Source of the DNA: Streptomyces armeniacus
GTDB taxonomy: Bacteria; Actinomycetota; Actinomycetes; Streptomycetales; Streptomycetaceae
NCBI RefSeq assembly: GCF_003355155.1
Contig: NZ_CP031320.1
Coordinates: 434,001-498,000 of the forward strand
Length of the DNA: 64,000 nucleotides
Direction of reading: 5' to 3'
Shown: piece by piece, positions 24,531 through 34,518 of the stretch
How positions within the stretch are numbered: position 1 is the stretch's first letter
How the letters are laid out: every line of letters starts with the position of its first letter
Notes under the pieces: generated by a model
What the model saw: only the letters and a program-made list of their open reading frames with translations
Databases searched by the model: none
Told to the model about the DNA's origin: nothing
Position numbers and translations under genes: made by a program

Positions 24531-25861
24531 CGGGTGACATGCCGGGAGAGCCGTGTGTGCTCCTGAAGTACGGCGAACTGGCCCTCAAGGGCCGCAACAA
24601 GTGGCTGTTCGAGCGGCGCCTGCGGGACAACGTGCGCCGCGCCATGGCCGGTGCCGGCCGCCCCGTACGGCTGCGCGGGCGCCGGGGCGTGCTCGTCGTC
24701 TGCCCGGAACCGGCTCTGCCGGACGCGCCGGACGCACCCGCCCCGGCTGACGTACCGGACGCGGCGGACGCGCCGTGTCTCCCCGACGAGATCGTGGCGC
24801 GCGCCCAGCGCGTGATGGGCGTCAGCGTCGTCCAGCCCGCGCTGCGCGTGCCCAAGACGCCCGAGGCCGCCGCCGCGGCGGCCGTACATCTCGCGCGCAC
24901 GCTCGGCGGCCCCGCCGCCTCCGCGCCGCCGAGCTTCGCCGTACGGGCCAGGCGGCGCGACAAGACGTTCCCGCTCACCTCGGACCGGCTCGCCGCGTAC
25001 GTCGGCGAGTCGGTCCGTACGGAGCTGGGCTGGCCCGTCGATCTGGGCGGGCCGCGGGTGGCGATCACCGTCGAGGTCGACCGGCACGAGGTGTTCGTCG
25101 CCACGGAGCGGCTGCCCGGGCAGGGCGGTCTGCCCGTCGGCGCCAGCGGCCGGGCCCTGGTGCTGCTCTCCGGCGGCTTCGACTCGCCCGTGGCGGCCTA
25201 CCGCGCCATGCGCCGCGGACTGCACTGCGAGTTCGTGCACTTCACGGGCGCCCCGTTCACCGGGCCCTCGTCCACGTACAAGGCGTACGCGCTGGCCAGG
25301 GAGCTCGGCCGGTTCCAGGGCGGCGCGCGGCTGCACACCGTCCCGATGGGCGAGGCGCAGCGCGCGCTGCGCACGGCGGGCGCCGGTGAGCTGCAGATCG
25401 TGGCGCAGCGGCGGCTGATGGTGCGTACGGCCGACCGGCTCGCCGAACGGCTCCGCGCGCAGGCCCTGGTGACGGGCGACAGCCTGGGGCAGGTGTCGAG
25501 CCAGACGCTGGCCAATCTCACGGCCGTCGCCGACGCCGCGCGACTGCCGCTGCTGCGCCCCCTGCTGGGCTGGGACAAGGCGGAGATCATGGCGGAGGCG
25601 GCGCGGATCGGCACGGCGGACATCTCCCGGCTGCACGACGAGGACTGCTGCTCCCTGCTCGTGCCGCCGCGCGTGACGACGCGGGCCGCGCCCGCCGCGC
25701 TGGCCCGGCTGGAGCGCCGGACGGACCCGGACGCCACCGTCGACCGGCTGCTCGCGCGCACCCGCGTACTGCTGCCGGAGGACACGCGCTCCGGAGCTAC
25801 GGCCGGGGCAGACGCGACCGAGTCGGATGCGACCGCAGCGGGCAGCCCGTCCGTCGCGTGA
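24527..25861 (+). CDS. thiI: ThiI-like tRNA 4-thiouridine synthase
   Basis: A 444-residue enzyme predicted to put sulfur into U8 of tRNA and possibly to feed thiamine synthesis. The N-terminal ferredoxin-like part carries [18 protein letters not shown], which is diagnostic for ThiI; a THUMP domain follows to about 195. The adenylation PP-loop is [21 protein letters not shown] (about 204-224). [14 protein letters not shown] and [12 protein letters not shown] are the later ThiI motifs. There is no C-terminal rhodanese domain, as in many bacteria. The GTG at 24527 overlaps the grpE stop; an ATG at 24539 is possible. Co-transcription with dnaK-grpE suggests a link to stress. Confidence 0.88.
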   Translation: MTGDMPGEPCVLLKYGELALKGRNKWLFERRLRDNVRRAMAGAGRPVRLRGRRGVLVVCPEPALPDAPDAPAPADVPDAADAPCLPDEIVARAQRVMGVSVVQPALRVPKTPEAAAAAAVHLARTLGGPAASAPPSFAVRARRRDKTFPLTSDRLAAYVGESVRTELGWPVDLGGPRVAITVEVDRHEVFVATERLPGQGGLPVGASGRALVLLSGGFDSPVAAYRAMRRGLHCEFVHFTGAPFTGPSSTYKAYALARELGRFQGGARLHTVPMGEAQRALRTAGAGELQIVAQRRLMVRTADRLAERLRAQALVTGDSLGQVSSQTLANLTAVADAARLPLLRPLLGWDKAEIMAEAARIGTADISRLHDEDCCSLLVPPRVTTRAAPAALARLERRTDPDATVDRLLARTRVLLPEDTRSGATAGADATESDATAAGSPSVA

Positions 25862-25885
25862 CCCGTGCCCCCGCCCGTACGCCGC

Positions 25886-26920
25886 TCAGCCCGGCATACG
25901 CAGCACCGCCGCGCCGTTCACGCGGCCCGCGGCGAGGTCGTCGAGTGCCGCGTCGGCGCGCTCGAAGTCGTACGGCGTGACCGTCGTACGCAGCCGGTGC
26001 GTGCCCGCCGCGGCGAGGAACTCCCGTCCGTCCCTGCGGGTGTTGGCGGTGACGCTGCGGAGGGTGCGCTCGCGGAACAGGTGGCGCTGGTAGTCCAGTT
26101 GCGGGATGGCGGAGAGGTGGATGCCGGCGATGCTCAGGGTGCCGCCGCCGTCCAGCGCCTCCAGCGCCACCGGCACGAGATCGCCCGCCGGTGCGAACAG
26201 CAGCGCCGCGTCCAGCGGTTCGGGCGGCCCCTCGTACGCGTCGCCCGCGGAGGCCGCGCCCAGTTCGAGCGCGAGCGCCTGGGCGGCGCGGGAGCGGGTG
26301 AGGACGTGGACGACGGCGCCCTCCGCGAGGGCGACCTGCGCGGTGAGGTGGGCGGAGGCGCCGAAGCCGTAGATGCCGAGCCGGCCGCCGGCGGGGAGGT
26401 CGGCGCGGCGCAGGGCGCGGTAGCCGATGATCCCGGCGCAGAGCAGCGGGGCCAGTTCCTCGTCGGAGTAGGCGGCGGGCAGTTCGTACGCGTACGGAGC
26501 GGGCACGGTGGCGTACTCCGCGTAGCCGCCGTGCGCGTCCCAGCCCGTGTAGGCGGACGAGAGGCACAGGTTCTCGCTGCCGCGCGCGCAGTACCGGCAG
26601 GTGCCGCAGGTCCTGCGCAGCCACGGGATGCCGACCCGGGTGCCGGCCGGCGGGCCCGGGGCCTGCGGCCCGGCGGCGACGACCTCGCCGACCGTCTCGT
26701 GGCCGGGCACGACGCGCTCCAGGCGTGGCGGCAGGTCGGCGTCGCGTACGTGCAGGTCCGTACGGCACACGCCGCACGCGCGCACCCGTACGAGCAGTTC
26801 GTCGGGCGCGGGCTGCGGGACGGGCAGTTCGGCGCGCTCCAGCGCGCCGGGGCGGGCGGCGGGCGCCACCCAGGCCCGCATCGTCGCGGGCAGCCCGCCC
26901 GCCGGTCCGGTGTCCCTCAC
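25886..26920 (-). CDS. Zinc-dependent alcohol dehydrogenase
   Basis: A 344-residue medium-chain dehydrogenase. [15 protein letters not shown] and [10 protein letters not shown] hold the catalytic-zinc ligands, and the four cysteines in [15 protein letters not shown] bind the structural zinc. [15 protein letters not shown] is the NAD(P) Rossmann motif. It resembles the AdhP/AdhA group that oxidises broad primary alcohols. The GTG at 26920 is chosen because GGAGGTGG sits 6 bases upstream; an internal ATG at 26881 is possible. It diverges from the urease operon across 164 bp. Confidence 0.9.
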   Translation of the reverse strand: MRDTGPAGGLPATMRAWVAPAARPGALERAELPVPQPAPDELLVRVRACGVCRTDLHVRDADLPPRLERVVPGHETVGEVVAAGPQAPGPPAGTRVGIPWLRRTCGTCRYCARGSENLCLSSAYTGWDAHGGYAEYATVPAPYAYELPAAYSDEELAPLLCAGIIGYRALRRADLPAGGRLGIYGFGASAHLTAQVALAEGAVVHVLTRSRAAQALALELGAASAGDAYEGPPEPLDAALLFAPAGDLVPVALEALDGGGTLSIAGIHLSAIPQLDYQRHLFRERTLRSVTANTRRDGREFLAAAGTHRLRTTVTPYDFERADAALDDLAAGRVNGAAVLRMPG

Positions 26921-27084
26921 GCGCCACCTCCGTCGCGTACGGCGCCCCGCGGCGGGCCGGCCCGGCGCGTCGGCCGGGTAACGCACCGGAAATCCACCGG
27001 AAACGCGCCACTACTAGCGTGCACCTCCGTCACCGGTACCCGCACGGGTGCGGGCGAGCCGGCGGGAACGGAGAGGCGGAGGCC

Positions 27085-27387
27085 GTGCAACTCACACCGC
27101 ACGAGCAGGAACGGCTGCTCATCCACGTGGCCGCCGACGTCGCCGCCCGGCGCCGCGACCGGGGGCTGCGGCTCAACCACCCGGAGGCGGTGGCGCTCAT
27201 CACCGCGCACCTGCTGGAGGGCGCGCGCGACGGCCGTACGGTCGCCGAGCTGATGGCCTCCGGGCGCACCGTGCTCACCCGCGAGGACGTCATGGACGGC
27301 GTCCCCGAGATGATCCACGACGTGCAGGTCGAAGCCACCTTCCCGGACGGCACGAAGCTCGTGACCGTCCACGACCCGATCGTGTGA
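27085..27387 (+). CDS. ureA: Urease subunit gamma
   Basis: A 100-residue structural subunit of urease. [18 protein letters not shown] at the start, [25 protein letters not shown], and the end [13 protein letters not shown] are canonical. The GTG at 27085 follows GAGAGGCGGAGG. It is the first gene of ureABCFGD. Confidence 0.96.
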   Translation: MQLTPHEQERLLIHVAADVAARRRDRGLRLNHPEAVALITAHLLEGARDGRTVAELMASGRTVLTREDVMDGVPEMIHDVQVEATFPDGTKLVTVHDPIV

Positions 27388-27395
27388 GAGGCGGC

Positions 27396-27719
27396 GTGAC
27401 CGGCCGTATGACTCCCGGAGAGATCCTGTACGCGGAGCCGCCCGTGGCGCTCAACGAGGGCCGCCCGGTGACCCGTCTGACCGTACGCAACACCGCCGAC
27501 AGGCCCGTACAGGTCGGCTCCCACTACCACTTCGCCGAGGCCAACCCCGGCCTCGGCTTCGACCGCGCCGCCGCCCACGGCCTGCGGCTGAACATCGCGG
27601 CCGGCACCGCCGTACGGTTCGAGCCGGGCATTCCCGCCGAGGTGGAGCTCGTACCGCTGGCCGGCAGCCGTACGGTGCACGGGCTGCGCGGCGAGACGGG
27701 AGGCGCGCTCGATGGCTGA
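27396..27719 (+). CDS. ureB: Urease subunit beta
   Basis: A 107-residue subunit. [19 protein letters not shown], then RTLRVNT-like strands and [19 protein letters not shown], and the late GTAVRFEPG, identify the beta subunit. The GTG at 27396 has GAGAGG just upstream; an ATG at 27408 gives 103 residues and is equally usable. The last 8 bases overlap ureC. Confidence 0.95.
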   Translation: MTGRMTPGEILYAEPPVALNEGRPVTRLTVRNTADRPVQVGSHYHFAEANPGLGFDRAAAHGLRLNIAAGTAVRFEPGIPAEVELVPLAGSRTVHGLRGETGGALDG

Positions 27720-29493
27720 GCTGTCCCGCGCCGAACCGTCCCGCGCTGACCTGTCCCGCGCCGAACCGTCCCGCGCCGAGCTGTCCCGCGCCGCGTACGC
27801 CGACCTGTTCGGGCCGACCACGGGCGACCGGATCCGGCTCGGCGACACCGATCTGCTGGCCGAGATCGAGGAGGACCGCTGCGGCGGCCCCGGACGCGCC
27901 GGCGACGAGGCGGTGTTCGGCGGCGGCAAGGTGATCCGCGAGTCGATGGGCCAGTCCCGCGTGACGCGTGCCGAGGGCGCGCCGGACACCGTCGTCACCG
28001 GCGCCGTGGTGATCGACCACTGGGGCGTCGTGAAGGCCGACGTCGGCATACGGGACGGGCGGATCACCGCGCTCGGCAAGGCCGGCAACCCGGACACCAT
28101 GGACGGCGTCGGCCCCGGGCTCGTCATCGGGCCCGAGACGGAGGTCGTCGCGGGCAACGGCCGCATCCTCACCGCCGGCGCCATCGACGCGCACGTCCAC
28201 TTCATCTCCCCCGGACTGATCGACGAGGCCCTGGCCTCCGGTGTCACCACGCTGATCGGCGGCGGCACCGGCCCGGCCGAGGGCAGCAAGGCGACGACCG
28301 TCACGCCGGGCGCGTGGCATCTGGCCCGGATGTTCGACGCGCTGGAGTCCAGCCCGGTGAATGTCGGATTCCTCGGCAAGGGCAACACCGTGAACGCCGC
28401 GTCCCTGCACGCCCAACTGCGGGCCGGCGCCCTCGGGTTCAAGATCCACGAGGACTGGGGTGCCACCCCCGCCGTCATCGACGCCTGCCTGGACGTGTGC
28501 GAGGAGACCGGCGCCCAGCTGTCCGTCCACACGGACACGCTGAACGAGGCCGGGTTCGTCGCGGACACCTTCGCGGCGGTCGGCGGCCGTACGCTGCACG
28601 CGTTCCACGTCGAGGGGGCAGGCGGCGGGCACGCGCCGGACATGCTCACGGCGGTGTCGATGCCCAACGTGCTGCCCAGCTCCACCAATCCGACCCGGCC
28701 GCACACCGTCAACACCGTCGACGAGCACCTCGACATGCTGATGGTCTGCCACCACCTCAACCCCGGGGTGCCGGAGGACCTCGCCTTCGCGGAGTCCCGT
28801 ATCCGGCCGACGACGATCGCCGCCGAGGACGTCCTGCACGACCTCGGCGCCATCTCGATGATGTCGTCCGACTCGCAGGCGATGGGCCGCGCGGGCGAGG
28901 TCGTGCTGCGTACGTGGCAGACCGCGCACGTGATGAAGCGCAGGCGCGGCCCGCTGCCCGGCGACACGCGCGCCGACAACCGGCGGATCCGGCGCTACGT
29001 CGCGAAGTACACCCTCAACCCCGCCGTCGCGCAGGGCGTCGACCACGAGATCGGCTCCGTCGAGCCGGGCAAGCTCGCCGACCTGGTGCTGTGGGAGCCG
29101 GCGTTCTTCGGGGTGAAGCCGTACGCCGTGCTCAAGGGCGGCCAGATCGCGTACGCGCAGGCGGGCGACGCCAGCGCGTCCATCCCGACGCCGCAACCCG
29201 TCCTGGCGCGGCGGATGTTCGGCGGATACGGCCGGGCGCCCGCCGCCGTCTCGCTCGGCTTCGTGGCCCCGACGGCGCTGGAGGACGGGCTGCCCGAACG
29301 GCTCGGGCTCGGCCGCCGCCTGGTGGCGGCCCGCTCCACGCGCGGGCTCGGCAAGGCGGACATGCGCGAGAACGACGCCCTGCCGCGCGTCGAGGTGACG
29401 CCGGACAGCTTCGCCGTCACCGTCGACGGGGAGCTCGTCGAGCCCGAACCGGCCGCCGAACTGCCGCTCGCGCAGCGCTACTTCCTCTTCTGA
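27712..29493 (+). CDS. ureC: Urease subunit alpha, catalytic
   Basis: A 593-residue nickel enzyme that hydrolyses urea to ammonia and carbamate. Nickel ligands are readable: HVH in DAHVHFISP, the Lys to be carbamylated in FKIHEDWG, the His in SVHTDT and [12 protein letters not shown], and the Asp in [10 protein letters not shown]. The catalytic His is in MVCHHLNP. Typical UreC proteins are about 570 residues and begin close to [20 protein letters not shown]. Here that start is preceded by extra copies of the Ser-Arg-Ala unit (residues about 3-27) from a DNA repeat. All catalytic residues are intact. Confidence 0.96.
   Translation: MAELSRAEPSRADLSRAEPSRAELSRAAYADLFGPTTGDRIRLGDTDLLAEIEEDRCGGPGRAGDEAVFGGGKVIRESMGQSRVTRAEGAPDTVVTGAVVIDHWGVVKADVGIRDGRITALGKAGNPDTMDGVGPGLVIGPETEVVAGNGRILTAGAIDAHVHFISPGLIDEALASGVTTLIGGGTGPAEGSKATTVTPGAWHLARMFDALESSPVNVGFLGKGNTVNAASLHAQLRAGALGFKIHEDWGATPAVIDACLDVCEETGAQLSVHTDTLNEAGFVADTFAAVGGRTLHAFHVEGAGGGHAPDMLTAVSMPNVLPSSTNPTRPHTVNTVDEHLDMLMVCHHLNPGVPEDLAFAESRIRPTTIAAEDVLHDLGAISMMSSDSQAMGRAGEVVLRTWQTAHVMKRRRGPLPGDTRADNRRIRRYVAKYTLNPAVAQGVDHEIGSVEPGKLADLVLWEPAFFGVKPYAVLKGGQIAYAQAGDASASIPTPQPVLARRMFGGYGRAPAAVSLGFVAPTALEDGLPERLGLGRRLVAARSTRGLGKADMRENDALPRVEVTPDSFAVTVDGELVEPEPAAELPLAQRYFLF
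27718..27792 (+). repeat. 30-bp in-frame repeat at ureC 5' end
   Basis: A 30-bp unit made of two similar 15-bp halves (each carrying TCCCGCGC) occurs about two and a half times. It multiplies the native Glu-Leu-Ser-Arg-Ala segment at the start of urease alpha. Copies are near-identical, so the expansion is recent. Confidence 0.8.
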
Positions 29494-29503
29494 CGGTCCT
29501 CTG

Positions 29504-30244
29504 ATGCCGCCCCTCGACGCACCGCAGCCCGTGCCGCAGCCGGGGCCAGAGGGGGTGCCCGTGCGGCAGGGCGCCCGTACGGCGCTGCTCGTGCTGGCCG
29601 ACGGCCGGTTCCCCGCGGGCGGCCACGCGCACTCCGGCGGCGTGGAGGCCGCCGTCGCCGCGGGCCGCGTCGTGGACGCGCGGACCCTCGCGGAGTTCTG
29701 CCGCGGCCGGCTGCACACCGCCGGGCTGGTCGCGGCCGCGCTCGCCGCTGCCGCCGCACTCGGCGCCGACCCGCTCGCGCTGGACGACGCCGCGGACGCC
29801 CGTACACCCTCCCCCGCCCTGCGCGGCACCGCCCGCAGGCTCGGCCGCCAGCTGCTCCGTGTCGCCCGCGCCACCTGGCCGCACCCGGAGTTCGACGCGC
29901 TCGCCGCCGCCCGCCCCCGCGGCGCGCACCAGCCCGTCGTTCTCGGGCTGACGGCGCGCGCCGCCGGGCTCGGCGCCGCCGACGCCGCGCACTGCGCCGC
30001 GTACGAGAGCGTCGGCGGCCCGGCTTCCGCCGCCGTACGGCTGCTCGGCCTGGACCCGTTCGACGCCACCGGCGTGCTCGCCCGGCTCGCCCCGGAAGTC
30101 GACCGGCTCGGCGCGGACGCCACCGAAGCGGCGCGGCGCGCCCTGGAGTCGGGCACCGACGCGCTGCCCGCCGCGTCCGCACCGCTGCTGGAGATCGGGG
30201 CGGAGGCGCACGCCGGCCGGCCGGTCCGCCTCTTCGCCTCCTGA
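29504..30244 (+). CDS. ureF: Urease accessory protein UreF
   Basis: A 246-residue all-helical chaperone that works with UreG and UreD in loading nickel. ALLVLADGRFPAGGHAHSGGVEAAVAAGRV is the UreF opening (given in two motifs in the family: the LLxLADxxFPxGxxxHSxGLE pattern). The C-terminus ends in PVRLFAS, near the conserved RLF. It is 8 bp downstream of ureC. Confidence 0.93.
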   Translation: MPPLDAPQPVPQPGPEGVPVRQGARTALLVLADGRFPAGGHAHSGGVEAAVAAGRVVDARTLAEFCRGRLHTAGLVAAALAAAAALGADPLALDDAADARTPSPALRGTARRLGRQLLRVARATWPHPEFDALAAARPRGAHQPVVLGLTARAAGLGAADAAHCAAYESVGGPASAAVRLLGLDPFDATGVLARLAPEVDRLGADATEAARRALESGTDALPAASAPLLEIGAEAHAGRPVRLFAS

Positions 30245-30292
30245 CCACCGCATCCCACACGGTAACCGCCTGTACGACCCGAGGAGCGCAGC

Positions 30293-31020
<728 letters not shown>

Positions 31021-31024
<4 letters not shown>

Positions 31025-31875
31025 CCGTGGCCGACAGCGACCGTACGGACGCCGGTGCCTCCGCGCGCGCGGAGGCACCGGCCGCCGCGCGCGCGGACGC
31101 GCCCCGCGCCGCCACCCCCTGCGGCGTACGGGCCACCGCCCGCGTCACCGCCGCCCCCGACGGCCGCGGCGGCACCGCGCTGCCCGTCCTCGCGGGCGAC
31201 GGCCCGCTCGCCCTGCGGCGCGTACGCGCCGACGGCACGTGGGCGCGCGCCCTGCTGGTGGGCGCCATGAGCGGGCCGCTCGGCGGTGACCGGTTCGCGG
31301 TGGAGGCGGCTGTACGGTCCGGTGCGCGGCTGCGGCTCGGCAGCGTCGCCGCCACGCTCGCGCTGCCGGGCCGGCACGGTGACGCGGCGCGCCACGGCGT
31401 ACGGCTCACGGTGGACGACGACGCCGACCTGCACTGGCTGCCGGAGCAGCTGATCGCCGCGGAGGGCAGCGACCTCGCGGTCACCACGTACGCCGAACTC
31501 GCCCCGCGCGCCCGGCTCGTGCTGCGCGAGGAGCAGGTGCTGGGCCGCGCGGGCGACGCCGCGCCCGGACGGCTCACCAGCAGGCTGCGCGTACACCGGG
31601 CCGGGCGCGTCCTGCTCGACCAGGAGCTGGCGTGCGGCCCCGGCGCGCCCGGCGGCTGGGACGGCCCGGCCGTGCTGGCCGGGCACCGGGCGCTGGGGCA
31701 ACTGGTCGTGGTGCGCCCGGAGTTCGCGGACGGACCGCCCACCGCGCGGCTCCTCGGGGACCACGCGGCACTCACGCCGCTCGCGGGCCCCGCGGCCCTC
31801 GTCCAGGTGCTGGGCGCGGACGCGCTGGAGGTGCGCCGCGTCCTGGACGGGGCGCTGGACGGGCTGCTCGGCTGA
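31021..31875 (+). CDS. ureD: Urease accessory protein UreD (UreH)
   Basis: A 284-residue scaffold that docks UreF and UreG on the apo-urease. It is recognised by position as the last urease gene and by [36 protein letters not shown] and [14 protein letters not shown]. The first about 40 residues are Ala-rich and low-complexity. The GTG overlaps the ureG stop (GTGA). No ureE gene is present, as is usual in actinomycete urease operons. Confidence 0.9.
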
Positions 31876-31895
31876 ACGGGCTGCCCGGCCGGGCT

Positions 31896-31914
31896 CGTAC
31901 GGGCTGCCCGTACG
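31896..31914 (+). terminator. Hairpin after urease operon
   Basis: CGTACGGGC-T-GCCCGTACG, a 9-bp perfect palindrome with one central base, lies 20 bp after the ureD stop. Confidence 0.55.
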
Positions 31915-31963
31915 GACCGACCCGCCTGCCGGGACGTGGGCGTGCTGCGCCAGGATGGAGCGC

Positions 31964-32419
31964 ATGGCGCAGACATCTGAACTCGTGCGGCAGCTGGACC
32001 TGCAACCCCACGTCGAAGGCGGCTGGTTCCGCGAGACGTGGCGGACCGGCGCGCAGGGCGCGCCGGACGGGTACCCCGGGCCGCGGGCGTACGCCACCGG
32101 CATCTACTTCCTGCTGCACCCCGGCGAGTCCTCGCGGTGGCACCGCGTACGCTCCGACGAGCTCTGGCTGTGGCACCTGGGCGGGCCGCTGCGCCTGCGG
32201 CTGGGCGGCGACGGGGCCGTCCCGGACGAGTCGGGCGCCGACGACACGGTGCTGGGGCCGGGCGTGGCCTCCGGCGAGCGGCCGCAGTTCCTCATCCCCG
32301 GCGGCCTCTGGCAGGCCGCCGAACCGGCGGGCACGGAACCGGTCCTGGTGACGTGCGTCGTCGCCCCCGGCTTCGACTTCGACGACTTCACCGACATCAA
32401 GGACGTCCGGACGGGCTGA
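31964..32419 (+). CDS. Cupin family protein (DUF985 type)
   Basis: A 151-residue single-domain cupin. It is recognised by LDLQPHVEGGWFRETWR at the start, TGIYFLLHPGESSRWHRVRSDELWLWHLGGPL with the first metal-type motif, and the end VTCVVAPGFDFDDF. The family is structurally a cupin of unclear function, possibly sugar-isomerase-like. The ATG at 31964 has GGATGGAG upstream; an ATG at 31955 lies inside that site. It stands alone, followed by a 9-bp repeat array. Confidence 0.88.
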   Translation: MAQTSELVRQLDLQPHVEGGWFRETWRTGAQGAPDGYPGPRAYATGIYFLLHPGESSRWHRVRSDELWLWHLGGPLRLRLGGDGAVPDESGADDTVLGPGVASGERPQFLIPGGLWQAAEPAGTEPVLVTCVVAPGFDFDDFTDIKDVRTG

Positions 32420-32420
32420 C

Positions 32421-32474
32421 CGGGCCGGACGGGCCGAACGGGCCGAACGGGCCGAACGGGCCGAACGGGCCGAG
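32421..32474. repeat. 9-bp minisatellite, six units
   Basis: CGGGCCGAA repeats head to tail, with the first unit ending GGA and the last GAG, starting two bases after the cupin stop. It lies between convergent genes. Confidence 0.9.
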
Positions 32475-32490
32475 GCGAGCAGCCCGCCGC

Positions 32491-34518
32491 TCACAGGTGA
32501 TCGCGGGGCACGACGTGGTCCCAGTTCCGCGAGAAGGCCCGCTTGTCCCCCTCGAAGCCGTCGAGTTCGGCGTGCAGCACGAACTCCTTCCGCGTGCACG
32601 CCAGCACCGTGCGCGTGACGGTTCGTACGTCCCAGCCGTCGCGGTGGAACGTCATGGTGGAGACCACCTCGCCGCGTACGGACTCGAAGTCGTCCGCCAC
32701 CCAGTCGTAGTGCTGGTACGCGCGGCGGCCGACCTCGAGGCCGATGTCGTCGAAGCGTATGACACCGGTGTCCTTGACGACCTCCAGCGAGGAGCGGTAG
32801 TCGACGAGGTCGCGGGAGACGCGCCACTGCTGGTCCTTCGGCGCCACCGCCGTGGTGGCGATCGGCGGCGTGCCCTCCGGTTCCTGGAACGGGCGCGGCT
32901 CCACCTCGTCGGGTTCGCCCGCGGGCCGTACGGGCAGCAGCAGCCGGCTGGCTCCGGTGAGGACGCCCAGCCGTACGGGCTGCGGCGGCGGCCACGCCAG
33001 CGGCCAGTACGAGGTGGACAGCGACAGCCGGATGCGGTGGCCGGCGGGGAACGCCTGCGCCACCCCGTTCAGCTGCACGTCCACCTCGTAGCGCTGCCCG
33101 GGGACGAGCACCTCCGGCTCCGCGTCGCCGTTCCGGTGGGTGAAGTTGAGCAGGCCGAACGTGACGCGCGTGGCCCGCCCGTCCGGATTGACGTCCGACA
33201 GCCGCGCGGCGACCATCGCCACCGGCCGGCTGGCGGTGAACGCCAGCCGTACGACGGGCCCGCCGAGGATCTCGCAGCGCTCCGCCAGCGTCTCCGTCTC
33301 GAACACCAGCGAGCCGCCGTCCTCCTCGCGCTGGTCGTACGGGAGGTCCGGCGGCGCGGCGTACGAGCACCACTTCCCGGCGAACTGCCCCACGGACAGC
33401 GGGGATTCGACGCCCATCTCGTGCTCCTCGCACTCCTCCCCCGGCGGGCCCAGTTCGTACCGCGGGCCCAGCACCCGTACGTCGGTGCGGGTGTGCGGGG
33501 AGGGCCAGGAGGGCTCGCCGACCCAGCGGCCGGGGCGCTCCGAGTACGCGGTGGAGGGCGGCACGCTGTCCTGCATCCAGAGGCGCAGCATCGGCTCGTC
33601 CATGACGCCGTTGTCGATGCCCTTCAGCCAGCGGTCCCACCAGCGGACCGCCTCCTGGAGGAAGCCGATGGCGGGGCCGGGCTCGCCGAGGTGCGGGTAC
33701 TTGTGCGACCACGGCCCGATGAGTCCCATCCGCGGCACGTCCAGATGCTCGAGCAGCCGGAAGACGGCGTTGGAGTAGCCGTCGGCCCAGCCGCTGACGC
33801 CGAAGACGGGGACCTGGACGTCGGCGTAGTTCTCGCAGACGGAGCCGTGCTCCCAGTACGTGTCGCGGCGCTGGTGCCGCAGCCACTCCTCCAGCCAGAG
33901 GCCGCTGCCCCGCAGCCGTTCCAGCCACATGTCGCGCCACCGTTCGCCGACGAGCGTGGGGTCGGGCGGGCAGGAGGTGGCGGCGAACATGGTGGACGCC
34001 TCGGCGAGGTTGTCCGAGAGCATGCAGCCGCCCATGAAGTGCATGTCGTCGGCGTACCGGTCGTCGGTGAAGGAGGCGATGAGGATGGCGCCCAGGCTCG
34101 GCGGGCGGCGGGCGGCGACCTGGAGGGCGTTGAAGCCGCCCCACGAGATGCCCATCATGCCGGTCGTCCCGTCGCACCACGGCTGTTCGGCGAGCCAGGC
34201 GAGGATGTCCTCCGCGTCCCGGTGCTCCTGTTCGAGGTACTCGTCCGTCAGCACGCCCTCGGACTCGCCGCTGCCCCGCAGGTCGACCCGTACGCAGGCG
34301 TAGCCGTGCCCGGCGAGGTACGGGTGGTGGATCGAGTCGCGCCAGGCGGTGAGGTCGCGCTTGCGGTACGGGATGAACTCCAGGATCGCCGGCACCGGTT
34401 CGTCGTCGGACGAGATCGGGCGCCACATGCGGGCCGCGAGACGGGTGCCGTCGGAGACCGGGATCCAGAAGTGTTCGTCCTCCCTGGTCGCGCAGGGCAG
34501 CGAGGTCACTTCGCGCAT
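32491..34518 (-). CDS. CocE/NonD-family serine hydrolase (X-Pro peptidase fold)
   Basis: A 675-residue alpha/beta-hydrolase without a signal peptide. The N-terminal catalytic domain has SDGTRLAARMWRP, VDLRGSGESEG and the nucleophile elbow GISWGG (Ser about 125). HLG-type and WSHKYPH motifs likely supply the His. The C-terminal jelly roll is seen in RLRLSLSTSYWPLAWPP. Relatives cleave acyl esters (cocaine esterase), glutaryl-cephalosporins or X-Pro peptides. The start touches the upstream ATP-grasp stop (TGATG, one-base overlap), so the two products are made together and probably act in one pathway, for example making and trimming an amide-linked compound. Confidence 0.88.
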   Translation of the reverse strand: MREVTSLPCATREDEHFWIPVSDGTRLAARMWRPISSDDEPVPAILEFIPYRKRDLTAWRDSIHHPYLAGHGYACVRVDLRGSGESEGVLTDEYLEQEHRDAEDILAWLAEQPWCDGTTGMMGISWGGFNALQVAARRPPSLGAILIASFTDDRYADDMHFMGGCMLSDNLAEASTMFAATSCPPDPTLVGERWRDMWLERLRGSGLWLEEWLRHQRRDTYWEHGSVCENYADVQVPVFGVSGWADGYSNAVFRLLEHLDVPRMGLIGPWSHKYPHLGEPGPAIGFLQEAVRWWDRWLKGIDNGVMDEPMLRLWMQDSVPPSTAYSERPGRWVGEPSWPSPHTRTDVRVLGPRYELGPPGEECEEHEMGVESPLSVGQFAGKWCSYAAPPDLPYDQREEDGGSLVFETETLAERCEILGGPVVRLAFTASRPVAMVAARLSDVNPDGRATRVTFGLLNFTHRNGDAEPEVLVPGQRYEVDVQLNGVAQAFPAGHRIRLSLSTSYWPLAWPPPQPVRLGVLTGASRLLLPVRPAGEPDEVEPRPFQEPEGTPPIATTAVAPKDQQWRVSRDLVDYRSSLEVVKDTGVIRFDDIGLEVGRRAYQHYDWVADDFESVRGEVVSTMTFHRDGWDVRTVTRTVLACTRKEFVLHAELDGFEGDKRAFSRNWDHVVPRDHL

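Noticed and set aside
27030..28979. Very long minus-strand open frames under the urease genes
   Set aside because: They are mirror images of high-GC coding sequence, are Ser/Arg-rich without any fold, and lie opposite canonical ureABC.
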